DNA of 64,000 bases. Origin: OLB4 sp002050165. Lineage in GTDB: Bacteria; Bacteroidota; Ignavibacteria; Tepidaquicellales; Tepidaquicellaceae. Positions 34,017 through 42,338 of the stretch are shown piece after piece; positions within the stretch are counted from its first letter, which is position 1, and the number at the start of each line of letters is the position of its first letter. The notes beneath the pieces are model-generated. The model had not been told where the DNA came from and searched no databases. It saw only the letters and a list, made by a program, of their open reading frames with translations. Location of the stretch: contig SZPC01000004.1 of assembly GCA_030263475.1 (NCBI GenBank), forward strand, positions 62,001 through 126,000, given 5' to 3'. The translations under genes were made by a program, and so were the position numbers.

Positions 34017-35231
34017 TCAAATGACACGATTAGCTTTCAATTGTTCAATTTCATCAGAGTTCAATCCTATTTCTTGAAGAATATTAAAATTGTGTTCACC
34101 CAGTCGCGGGGATAATTTCAGATTGAAATTTTCATTTACCAGAAAATCTGTATTGTGCGACGGTGGAAAAAGCGATACAGGTTTACTGTCGGGTAATATT
34201 GTTTTAATAAAATTTTTTCTTATGTGATTTATTTCTGCTACATCCTTTATAGAATTAACTGGGGAAGCGGATAAACCAAGCGCATTACAAATTTCAATAA
34301 ATTCATTTGTTAAAAAACCCTGTGTCAAGTTACCGATCTCGGAATAAATTAAATTCTTTTCTTCCATTCTTCCTGCATTAGTTTTTCTTTTATCAGTTGA
34401 AAAAGATTCAAATCCAGGATAAGATGCGAACCTTGCCCATTGGGAATCGTTTCCGATTGCCAGATAAACGAATCCATCTTTGGTCGGATAAATATTACAG
34501 GGTATAAAACTCCTGTGTTCATTACCGCTTCGTTGGAAAAGTTCGCTTTCATCAGAAACAAAATTCAACTGGGGAAGAGCGGTTATTAGCCAACTCGCAG
34601 CGCATTGCACCATTGAGATGTTTATCTCCTTTCCGTTTTTAAACTCATTGTCTCGGTGTTCCAGTTCGAGCATTGCCAATATAACCTGTATAAATGCTTC
34701 ATCGCCGGCTTTCAGGTCAATCACGGGAACTCCGCAGGGAACAGGGTTTCGGTCAGGCTCGCCCGTAAGGTAAGTAAATCCGCACAATGCCTGCAGCGCA
34801 GGATCGTAACCCGGTTTATCCGGTTCATCTTTACCAAATGCTGAAATACCGCACCAGATTAACGATGGATTGACCTTAGACAAGGTTTCAAAATCAATTC
34901 CAAGTTGATTATACCTAACGGGTAATGTATTGCACATAAATACATCAACTTTTAACCCCCGAATCAAACGCTGTAACAGAATCTTCCCTTCGGTGCTTTT
35001 CAGATTAATTGTAATTGCTTCTTTACCTATGTTCGGCGCGATATAATATGAATGTAAATCGTGATACCCGGTTTCAGCTCCGATATATCTGTTCGGGTCT
35101 CCTGCGTTATCATTTTCATTTCCGGGAATTTCAATACGGATTACCCGCCATCCAAGTTGTACAAATCTTTGAGTTGCGTACGGTAATGCCAACGCTTGTT
35201 CCAGAGACAGGATTGTTTTTCTCCCCAGCAT
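34017..35231 (-). CDS. CaiB/BaiF (class III) CoA-transferase
   Basis: This 404-residue protein has the family layout: an N-terminal Rossmann part (LGWRVIRIEIPGN; EAITINLKSTEGK), the WCGISAFG motif, and the predicted catalytic aspartate D172 in VPVIDLKAGDEAF, matching the Asp that forms the aspartyl-CoA anhydride in formyl-CoA transferase. Class III enzymes move CoA between carboxylic acids. In the anaerobic auxin pathway a member of this class activates 2-(2-aminophenyl)succinate, which fits the neighbouring mutase. The donor may be indoleacetyl-CoA from IorAB, since no acyl-CoA ligase is in the operon (inference). Confidence 0.88.
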   Translation of the reverse strand: MLGRKTILSLEQALALPYATQRFVQLGWRVIRIEIPGNENDNAGDPNRYIGAETGYHDLHSYYIAPNIGKEAITINLKSTEGKILLQRLIRGLKVDVFMCNTLPVRYNQLGIDFETLSKVNPSLIWCGISAFGKDEPDKPGYDPALQALCGFTYLTGEPDRNPVPCGVPVIDLKAGDEAFIQVILAMLELEHRDNEFKNGKEINISMVQCAASWLITALPQLNFVSDESELFQRSGNEHRSFIPCNIYPTKDGFVYLAIGNDSQWARFASYPGFESFSTDKRKTNAGRMEEKNLIYSEIGNLTQGFLTNEFIEICNALGLSASPVNSIKDVAEINHIRKNFIKTILPDSKPVSLFPPSHNTDFLVNENFNLKLSPRLGEHNFNILQEIGLNSDEIEQLKANRVI

Positions 35232-35330
35232 TTGCTTAAGTTAAGAAATGTGAAAAATTTTCAGATCAAAGTTTGCAAGAGATTTCCGGATATTAAAAAA
35301 TCAATTGCGTATATCATGTTACAATGATCG

Positions 35331-36950
35331 TTAAAAGAAAATTGGTTCCTGATACTCACCATATACATCCTTTAAAACCTCTATAATTTCCCCTACACTT
35401 GCATACGCTTTTACAGCTTCAATTGCAGCCGGCATCAGGTTTTCATTGTTCTTTGCATCCTGCCTTAACCTCTCCAACGTTGCGTTAACAGGTGCCTGAT
35501 CGCGTTTGGATTTTAAACTACGAAGTTTGTTTATCTGTTTATTTGCCGCATCGTTATTATACGGATGAAATTCTACCGTTCGTTTCTCTTCTGTTTTTTT
35601 AAAACAATTCACACCGACTTTTTTAATTTTGCCGTTTTGAATTGCGGTTTCTTTTATATAGGCTTGCTGTGAAATTGCCTCTTGTATTTTACCCGTTGCA
35701 ATGGCATTTACTATTCCGCCCCATCCGTCAACCTTTTTCATTTCCTTTTGAATTTCATTTTCAAAACGGTTTGTGAGCGTTTCGATATAGTATGAACCGC
35801 CAAGCGGATCGACCGTATCACAAATTCCCATTTCATGAGTAAGGATTTGCATAGTCCTGAGCGCAATTTCAGCAGCCTTTTCAGTGGGAATAGTAAAAGC
35901 TTCGTCATAAGTACAGAGCGCCATAGTTTGTGTTCCGGAGAGCGCAGAGATAAGTGCATAGTATGCTGTCCGAACGATATTATTTTCCGGTTGTTCTTTA
36001 GTAAGCCCTGCTCCGCCGCCACCGGCTATCATTCTCATCCAGCAAGAGCGGTCATTCAGAGCGCCGTATTGCTCTCTCATAATTTTTGCCCACAACCTTC
36101 TCCCACCCCGGAACTTTGCAATCTGCTCAAAAAAATTTCCGTAAATATCAAAGTTGTACGATAACCGTGAAGCGAATTCATCAATACCAAGTCCGCGTTT
36201 TATAGTTTCATCTGAATATGCTTTAGCAATACAGAATGCGTATGCCATTTCCTGAACTGGATTTGCTCCGCTTTCTCGTATATGATAACCGCAAACGCTT
36301 ACCGGTGAGTATTTTGGGATATTCCGTGCGCAGTATTCAATCGTATCAACGACAAGTTTAACCGAACTATCAACGGGGAAAATCCATGTGCCCCTTCCGA
36401 TAAATTCCTTCAGTATATCATTTTGAGAAGTCCCCCTGAGTTTTGACAGGTCATAGCCTCGCTTTTCTGCCATAGCGAAATACATTGCCATAATTACAAG
36501 CGCTGCACCGTTGATTGTTAACGATACGGTAATTTTATCGAGGTCAATCCCGTTGAATGCAATCTCAAAATCTTCAAGCGTATCAACTGACATACCGACT
36601 CTGCCTACTTCGCCAAGTGAACGTGGATCATCCGAGTCAAGCCCGCATTGTGTTGGCAAATCAAATGCTACATTCAATCCGTTTTGTCCGTTTCTGATAA
36701 GGAATTTAAACCGCTTATTGGTTTCTTCCGGAGAAGCAAAACCCGCGTATTGCCTGATAGTGAACGGTTGTTTACGGTACATTAATGGGTGTATTCCCCT
36801 TGTGAATGGATATTTACCCGGTTCTTCCTCATCAATTTCAGGATACCCGATTAATACATCTTCTCTCCGGTAAACGGATTTAACTTCAAACCCGGATTCA
36901 AGAATTACATTACCAATGCTTTCAGGGTTTTCATTTTTTAAATTATCCAT
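35331..36950 (-). CDS. B12-dependent acyl-CoA mutase, large catalytic subunit
   Basis: This 539-residue TIM-barrel protein is of the methylmalonyl-CoA-mutase family without the B12 domain, which is encoded separately at 40396. Active-site positions can be read by comparison with MCM: Y68 in TIRQYAGFA, R186 in FIGRGTWIFP, and H223 in CGYHIRESG. The tyrosine and carboxylate-binding arginine are those of mutases acting on dicarboxyl-CoA esters. Isobutyryl-CoA mutase has Phe/Gln there. A free carboxylate on the substrate is therefore expected. In context that is 2-(2-aminophenyl)succinyl-CoA, rearranged to 2-(2-aminobenzyl)malonyl-CoA. Methylmalonyl- or ethylmalonyl-CoA remains the alternative. 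No MeaB-type chaperone lies in the operon. Confidence 0.88.
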   Translation of the reverse strand: MDNLKNENPESIGNVILESGFEVKSVYRREDVLIGYPEIDEEEPGKYPFTRGIHPLMYRKQPFTIRQYAGFASPEETNKRFKFLIRNGQNGLNVAFDLPTQCGLDSDDPRSLGEVGRVGMSVDTLEDFEIAFNGIDLDKITVSLTINGAALVIMAMYFAMAEKRGYDLSKLRGTSQNDILKEFIGRGTWIFPVDSSVKLVVDTIEYCARNIPKYSPVSVCGYHIRESGANPVQEMAYAFCIAKAYSDETIKRGLGIDEFASRLSYNFDIYGNFFEQIAKFRGGRRLWAKIMREQYGALNDRSCWMRMIAGGGGAGLTKEQPENNIVRTAYYALISALSGTQTMALCTYDEAFTIPTEKAAEIALRTMQILTHEMGICDTVDPLGGSYYIETLTNRFENEIQKEMKKVDGWGGIVNAIATGKIQEAISQQAYIKETAIQNGKIKKVGVNCFKKTEEKRTVEFHPYNNDAANKQINKLRSLKSKRDQAPVNATLERLRQDAKNNENLMPAAIEAVKAYASVGEIIEVLKDVYGEYQEPIFF

Positions 36951-37010
36951 CTTGCTCTGTTTCTTTCTGTTTAAATCAAAATTACTTCATAGGAAAATGA
37001 CGTCATGTTT

Positions 37011-39134
37011 TCATTGCATAATTTTGTCATACTCACTACCAACTCTACCTTTGCGACATAATTTACTTATCATAAATTCAGCGGAATGATTTGCCTGAAC
37101 AAATATAGCCTCTGATAATTTTACGTTTGTTGATTCCTTAATGCAATCAGATATCGCCCTTCTCGTTGCGCTAATAGATTCATCAGACGTTGAAAAATTT
37201 TCAACCGGATTTATTTCAATTTTTCCAATCGGTTTTTCATTTACTTTTCTCAACGGTAACACCGAGTATCCGTTCTGCATAATTTTCCAGGCAATTTTCA
37301 ATGATGAATCAAGTGTACCGGCATAATCAACCAACCAACCTTTGGAATCCTTTGCCGGCACCTGATTCCCCTCAAGTAACATTTTAATGAGGTGTTTTCT
37401 GTCAGAAGATTTTACTTTTCTTAATGCCCAATGACAACCTTCCATACCCGGTACAACAGGTAATGTGACTTCAGGCATAGCAAAGATTGTTTCTTCCGTT
37501 GCTATGAGATAGTGGCAGTGCATCATTAGTTCAAGCATTCCTCCCATACAACGTTTGCCATTTACAAATCCGACAGAAATTTCAAATTCATTATATAGCC
37601 TGCGTGCAGTCATTGACCAGCTTGTCGCAATTTTAACACCGTCTTCTTTATTTGTTATTGCAGGAAAAAATTCACTTGTATCCGCACCGACCATTTGTGT
37701 TGAAAGGTGAAAGTCGCCAGATAAGATTACACGGTCAATTTTACTTTTCTTTAACCAATCAATAGCTTTATTTAACTCAGCGTCAACATCACTATTATAG
37801 CTTTCTCTACTAATGGTAATAATGCCGGCAGAACCATCGTGTTCAGCGTTAACATATAATTGTTGCCATTCAGGCGCTTTCATATTTTTAAATTCACCTG
37901 GATACCATTTGGTGTTCAAAGATTCCGGATAAAGTTTTTGAAAAGTCTTAATGGTTTTGATTACATCTTTTCCGCCGGTGTTCCTAATTACGGCTAACAA
38001 TCCCTTAGTAAACTGAGCGCATAATTCTCCAATTGCATTCATTGATGGAAGATCAGATCTTTTCTCTTTCAGCATAATCGAGGTCATCTGAAACAATGCG
38101 CCGAAGATTATTGCCTGCAGCTCTTTTTTCTCTTCTTCATTCAATCTCCAGTTAACAATTGGTCTGAAATGATCCGGCGGATACCAGTTCTGTCCGCTAT
38201 CTTTTCGTTCGACCAAATCAGTAGTCGGTTTGAACAATTCGCCGTACCGTTTGTTCAGGTGATGAAGACATGACCAAGTGAGAAAATTTGCACCTTTAGC
38301 GCCGATTGCATCATGTGCTCTGAATGGATTCGGACCAACTATTTGACGGATATATTTATCAATTTTCCAAAAAGGCATATTTGATTTGTTGTGATACCGG
38401 AGAGAAGCTAACATCAATCCACAAAAGAAAACATCAAGCACGAAAGACCAATTGTCTTTTACGGTAACCGGGATTAATCCAAGCGACCAAAGTAGCTGAG
38501 TATAAACTGACGGCTGGTCTTCAACTATCTCGAAAAGTTTATTTATCTCATGAGGAAATGCCGGATGTGCAATACTTACACCTAACTGTGACGACGGAAA
38601 CCCTGAAGTTACTGACCAGATGTGGATTCCCGGAAATGTTTCCTTGAACAACCTGTAATGATTTTTCTTCAAGTCGAGTATTTCAGGAATCGCTTCCAAA
38701 AGCAGTTTCGGATTATAGCGGTGTACAGCTTCCGGTATTGATTTCCCGTCATAGCTGATTCTGATTACATTTTTCATTATTCCATTTGCACCGTTTTTTC
38801 CGAATGCTCTTATGAGTCCTGCATATTGCCTGCTGATCCCATCAGACGAACCCGGCAGATCCAGCGCAATTATCGGGATATTAAATGGTAAAAGCCTTGA
38901 TGCGAATTGCATCACTTTTCCTGCCCCTACAATTCCATTAGAACCAGAGATTACCATTGCGCCTCTGTTGTCTTCAGGACCGAAAACTTTTTCCACAAGC
39001 TCTTTTGTATTCACAGGTAATTTACCGTTTCTGAAAACATCAATTACTTTACCCAGTCCGATTGTTTCCAGAGTGGACTGCCTCATTGATTTGACCATAT
39101 CTATATTTGAGGTTTTACTTTTCAAAACTAACAT
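37011..39134 (-). CDS. 3-hydroxyacyl-CoA dehydrogenase/enoyl-CoA hydratase fusion, reversed order
   Basis: This is a 707-residue protein. Residues about 1-410 are a divergent NAD-binding 3-hydroxyacyl-CoA dehydrogenase: the Rossmann motif is degenerate (ISGSNGIVGAG), with the catalytic-type histidine in SIAHPAFPHEINKLFEIVED and a helical dimer domain after it. Residues about 430-650 are a crotonase domain that keeps both catalytic glutamates (GGMLELMMHCHYL; FAMPEVTLPVVPG) and an oxyanion loop near VGADTSEF. FadB-type enzymes have hydratase first; here it is last. It would hydrate 2-aminocinnamoyl-CoA and oxidise the product. The order and divergence make homology assignment of the first half less certain than that of the second. 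Confidence 0.8.
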   Translation of the reverse strand: MLVLKSKTSNIDMVKSMRQSTLETIGLGKVIDVFRNGKLPVNTKELVEKVFGPEDNRGAMVISGSNGIVGAGKVMQFASRLLPFNIPIIALDLPGSSDGISRQYAGLIRAFGKNGANGIMKNVIRISYDGKSIPEAVHRYNPKLLLEAIPEILDLKKNHYRLFKETFPGIHIWSVTSGFPSSQLGVSIAHPAFPHEINKLFEIVEDQPSVYTQLLWSLGLIPVTVKDNWSFVLDVFFCGLMLASLRYHNKSNMPFWKIDKYIRQIVGPNPFRAHDAIGAKGANFLTWSCLHHLNKRYGELFKPTTDLVERKDSGQNWYPPDHFRPIVNWRLNEEEKKELQAIIFGALFQMTSIMLKEKRSDLPSMNAIGELCAQFTKGLLAVIRNTGGKDVIKTIKTFQKLYPESLNTKWYPGEFKNMKAPEWQQLYVNAEHDGSAGIITISRESYNSDVDAELNKAIDWLKKSKIDRVILSGDFHLSTQMVGADTSEFFPAITNKEDGVKIATSWSMTARRLYNEFEISVGFVNGKRCMGGMLELMMHCHYLIATEETIFAMPEVTLPVVPGMEGCHWALRKVKSSDRKHLIKMLLEGNQVPAKDSKGWLVDYAGTLDSSLKIAWKIMQNGYSVLPLRKVNEKPIGKIEINPVENFSTSDESISATRRAISDCIKESTNVKLSEAIFVQANHSAEFMISKLCRKGRVGSEYDKIMQ

Positions 39135-39165
39135 TTAAATACTTAATGAAAATAACATTCCATCA

Positions 39166-40362
39166 TTAATTAACGAGGAAGATTGATGCAATGCCAACGT
39201 CACCTGCAGCGCAGCCAAAAACAAGCACATACCCGCCGCCAAGATCGACAGCTTCTTCAAGACCTTCAATTATTACTCTGGTTAATGTTGGTCCCTGCGG
39301 ATGTCCGAAGACGAGAGGACATCCGTTGTTGTTCATTTTCTTCCAATCGTAACCCAGAACTTTCGAAAACACGGCATCGTTGACAGCAAACGGATTGTGA
39401 TCTTTTACGACTACAAAATCCTTCATTGAAATCCCGGTTTTAGAGAGAATTTTCTTAACTGCCATTGCAGGTGCTTCAGGCATACAGGATAAGCTGACCC
39501 TCACCTCAGCTTTGGCTACGAACGAAATATTTATTTCCGGTTTCCTGCTGATTTGTTTTGCCGCGCTTTTTGATGAAACTAATAGCGTTGCCATGCCGTC
39601 TGCTGCGTGAGTTTGCGTTCCGCTTGTTACACAAGTATCAAGTTCACGCATTGATCTCAGCGCAGAGAGTGAAAACTTTTTAACTCCGGTATCTTCATCT
39701 ATCATTCCGATTGATTTCCCCTGCACATTCAGAATCTCTAGTGGTACAGCAACCTTTTCGAGAAATCCTGATTGTTTTCCTGTGAAATACTGATCATACC
39801 GGAACGCTGCCAATTCATCAACTTCACCTTTGGTAATACCATATTTCCTCGCTACAACACCGGCAGTTGTAATCATTGCGTTTCCTGTTGCAGGATCGAA
39901 TCCGAAATTATCCCAGACATCGCTGATAACCTCTGTACGTCTATAAGACCGCCGTTCGGGAAAGACACCTACCGGCGAGTCGCTCGTACGATCAAAGGTT
40001 AAAACACCGACAGTGTTACTAGAACCGGATTGTACCTGTGCTGCTGCGAGGATGACTGCCTGCAGTCCGGTTGCGCATGCCTGTTCCATCTGAAATCCGG
40101 GAACACGTTTACCCATGCAACTTGCAACAACGGTAGCATTCCAGAATTTCCAATGCCAGGGCACTGTTGAACCGATTATCAGATAGTCGAGCTGATTAAT
40201 CGGAGTATTTCTTAGTGATAGAATTTTCGCCATGGATTCTCCCGCAAACTGACCGATGTTAACCTCCGCAAGGGGTGAAGTTTGCCAGGCAGGGAAATAA
40301 CTGCATCCCCACGTACCGTATGGAATTCTTGCTTCCGGGAAAATTAATTGTGTCTTTGCCAT
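39166..40362 (-). CDS. thiolase family protein (3-oxoacyl-CoA thiolase)
   Basis: This is a 398-residue thiolase with the nucleophilic cysteine C96 in EQACATGLQA. The C-terminal motifs are altered: the usual N-E-A-F histidine loop reads VVKDHNPFAVND, the GHPxGATG motif reads GHPQGPTLTR, and the last motif reads FGCAAGDVG. The C-terminal Cys that acts as base is still present. The changes suggest an unusual acyl substrate rather than loss of activity. In the operon it should cleave 2-aminobenzoylacetyl-CoA to 2-aminobenzoyl-CoA and acetyl-CoA (inference). Confidence 0.85.
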   Translation of the reverse strand: MAKTQLIFPEARIPYGTWGCSYFPAWQTSPLAEVNIGQFAGESMAKILSLRNTPINQLDYLIIGSTVPWHWKFWNATVVASCMGKRVPGFQMEQACATGLQAVILAAAQVQSGSSNTVGVLTFDRTSDSPVGVFPERRSYRRTEVISDVWDNFGFDPATGNAMITTAGVVARKYGITKGEVDELAAFRYDQYFTGKQSGFLEKVAVPLEILNVQGKSIGMIDEDTGVKKFSLSALRSMRELDTCVTSGTQTHAADGMATLLVSSKSAAKQISRKPEINISFVAKAEVRVSLSCMPEAPAMAVKKILSKTGISMKDFVVVKDHNPFAVNDAVFSKVLGYDWKKMNNNGCPLVFGHPQGPTLTRVIIEGLEEAVDLGGGYVLVFGCAAGDVGIASIFLVN

Positions 40363-40395
40363 ATTTTCAAATTTTCTTTAGTGCCGTTTATTATT

Positions 40396-40767
40396 TTACA
40401 AGGATTGTATAAACCTTATTACGGTTTCAATATTTGTTCCGGTAGGAAACGCTTTCAGTGCACCGAGTTTTTCAAGCGATTCAACATCTTCAGTTGGTAT
40501 ATTGCCACCGACAATCCATTGGATATTTAAGTTTCGTTCAGTCATTACATGACTTATCCTCTCACATAATATCCGGTGCGTTCCCGATAAAATGGAGAGT
40601 CCGATCAAATCCGCGTTTTCATCAACTGCCTGTTGCACAATATTTTCAATAGATTTTCGCAAACCGGTATATACAACATCAACACCGGAATTTTTCAATG
40701 CGTGGGCTAAAACTTTAACGCCTACATCGTGACCGTCTAATCCTGGTTTTGCCAAGAGTACTTTCAT
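40396..40767 (-). CDS. B12-binding small subunit of the acyl-CoA mutase
   Basis: This is a cobalamin-binding domain of about 123 residues. It has the axial-histidine motif KPGLDGHDVGVKVLA (D11-x-H13-x-x-G16), SILSGTH in the middle, and VGGNIPTEDVESL near the C-terminus, all standard for mutase B12 domains. The start is the ATG complementary to 40765-40767 (MKVLLAKPG). The longer frame to 40854 would overlap the acyl-CoA dehydrogenase gene and adds no family sequence. It completes the large subunit at 35331-36950. The two are separated by thiolase and dehydrogenase genes, as expected for a dedicated two-part mutase. Confidence 0.92.
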   Translation of the reverse strand: MKVLLAKPGLDGHDVGVKVLAHALKNSGVDVVYTGLRKSIENIVQQAVDENADLIGLSILSGTHRILCERISHVMTERNLNIQWIVGGNIPTEDVESLEKLGALKAFPTGTNIETVIRFIQSL

Positions 40768-40795
40768 AAGATAAAATAATATTTCAAAATACAGA

Positions 40796-41923
40796 TTATA
40801 GTCCGAGTTCTTTAGCAATATTGATTTTAAGAATTTCAGAAGTTCCGCCACCAATCAGCGTGAACCGGGAATCGCGCAAATATCTCTCTAAATTATATTC
40901 CGTAGCGTAACCGTACGATGCAAGAACTCTACTTGCTTCATCACAGATCCTGACGGCACATTCAGATGCGTATAATTTAGCTATCATTGATTCCTTTTGC
41001 CTCGGTAAATCGAGGTCGCTTAATCGCGCTGCATTTATCATATAAAGTTTCGCGGTTTCAAGTTGAACTGACATCTCAGCAAATTTTGTTTGGATTGACT
41101 GAAATTTCCCTATTGGTTTTCCGAACTGAACTCTTGTCTTTGCATATTCAACAGCTTCATTGAACGCCGCCGTCGCCACGCCTATAGCAAGCGCTGCGGT
41201 CATTATTCTTATCTCAGCCAGAATTTCACGCAAACATTTTGTTCCTTCTCCCGGGTTTCCGAGGAGATAATTTTTCGGCAATTGCACCTCTTGAAAACTC
41301 ACTTCGCTTGTAAGTGATCCACGGACACCGAGCTTTTCAATATTTTTTCCGATGATAACTCCCTCAGTATTTCGAGGTACAAAAAATATTGATAGTTGGC
41401 CACTGTTGTCAGTTTTTGCGAACACTGTAAAGAAATCTGCAACCGGAGCTGAAGTAACCCATGTTTTTTGTCCAGTCAGCGTAAAACCGTTTTCAGTTAT
41501 TTTTGCGGTTGTTGTCATTGACATTAAATCACTTCCAGAATTTGGTTCAGTCATACAAATTGCGCCGATCAACTCCCCTTTAAGTGCTGGCAAGAAATAA
41601 TTTTCAAAGATTGATTTATCCCCGAAACGATAGAGAAAATGAGTTCCCATTAGCGATTGCATTGTACATACTGCTGCCAGAGAAAGCGATCCACGAGCAA
41701 GCTCTGTCACGGCAAGCGAATATGAAATTACATCTGAACCACTTCCTCCAACAATTTCCGGATATCTCATTCCGAAAAAGCCCATATCTCCAATCCGCCT
41801 GAACAATTCCAAAGGAAATTTATTTTCGGTATCAATCTTTGATGCAACTGGTGCAATATGTTTATCGGAAAATTCTTTAAACATTTGTTGAACCTGCTGC
41901 TGTATTTCATTTAGTTCGTACAT
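40796..41923 (-). CDS. acyl-CoA dehydrogenase lacking the usual catalytic glutamate
   Basis: This is a 375-residue FAD enzyme with family motifs ICMTEPNSGSD, TGQKTWVTSA, and RVQFGKPIGKFQSIQTKFAEM. At the end, the Y-E-G-T motif carrying the catalytic base reads GGGT (G359). The alternative base position of isovaleryl-CoA dehydrogenase (Glu before Arg in the G-helix) is isoleucine in LAEIRIMTAA. If the substrate is a malonyl-CoA derivative, decarboxylation itself would make the carbanion and no base would be needed, giving oxidative decarboxylation to 2-aminocinnamoyl-CoA. The alignment was done by eye. No ETF genes are in the window. Confidence 0.85.
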   Translation of the reverse strand: MYELNEIQQQVQQMFKEFSDKHIAPVASKIDTENKFPLELFRRIGDMGFFGMRYPEIVGGSGSDVISYSLAVTELARGSLSLAAVCTMQSLMGTHFLYRFGDKSIFENYFLPALKGELIGAICMTEPNSGSDLMSMTTTAKITENGFTLTGQKTWVTSAPVADFFTVFAKTDNSGQLSIFFVPRNTEGVIIGKNIEKLGVRGSLTSEVSFQEVQLPKNYLLGNPGEGTKCLREILAEIRIMTAALAIGVATAAFNEAVEYAKTRVQFGKPIGKFQSIQTKFAEMSVQLETAKLYMINAARLSDLDLPRQKESMIAKLYASECAVRICDEASRVLASYGYATEYNLERYLRDSRFTLIGGGTSEILKINIAKELGL

Positions 41924-41924
41924 C

Positions 41925-42326
41925 TCATTCCGGAATTACTGCGGTGGCTTCAATTTCAATCACTGCCGGATGGTCGAGCAGATCAGATACAAATATCATG
42001 CTCATACACGGGTAATGATTTCCCATTATTGATTTCCATATTGTACCAATATCCTTCCGGGCTTTAAGATACTGCTCTTTGTCTTTACAAAAGCAGGTCA
42101 TTCTGCAGATATGTTCAGGTTTTCCACCGGCAGCTTCTACAATAGCAATGATATTTTTCAATGCTTGCTCAAACTGAGGGACCAATTTATCGCTTTCAAA
42201 AATTTCCTTCTCGTTCCAACCAACCTGACCGGCGAGAAACAGTGTTCTCCCATTAGTTGCAATGATACCATTGCTGTATCCTTTCGGCTTTTGCCATCCT
42301 TCGGGTAAAATAATTTTATGTTCCAT
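41925..42326 (-). CDS. RidA-family protein in the catabolic operon
   Basis: This 133-residue protein has the RidA/YjgF fold pattern: TNGRTLFLAGQVGWN, QALKNIIAIVEAAGG, and a C-terminal HPAVIEIEATAVIP. The arginine that makes classic RidA an imine deaminase is not at the expected place: the segment reads HYPCMSMIFVSDL. A non-deaminase Rid subgroup is therefore likely. It is one base from the acyl-CoA dehydrogenase gene. Its task in the pathway is unclear; handling a reactive aromatic-amine or lactam intermediate is a guess. It is distinct from the decayed RidA-like gene at 15974-16400. Confidence 0.8.
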   Translation of the reverse strand: MEHKIILPEGWQKPKGYSNGIIATNGRTLFLAGQVGWNEKEIFESDKLVPQFEQALKNIIAIVEAAGGKPEHICRMTCFCKDKEQYLKARKDIGTIWKSIMGNHYPCMSMIFVSDLLDHPAVIEIEATAVIPE

Positions 42327-42338
42327 TGCAAAATCCGG

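Noticed and set aside
40768..40854. longer N-terminus for the B12 subunit
   Set aside because: The added 29 residues overlap the end of the acyl-CoA dehydrogenase gene and do not resemble the family, which starts at MKVLLAKPG.
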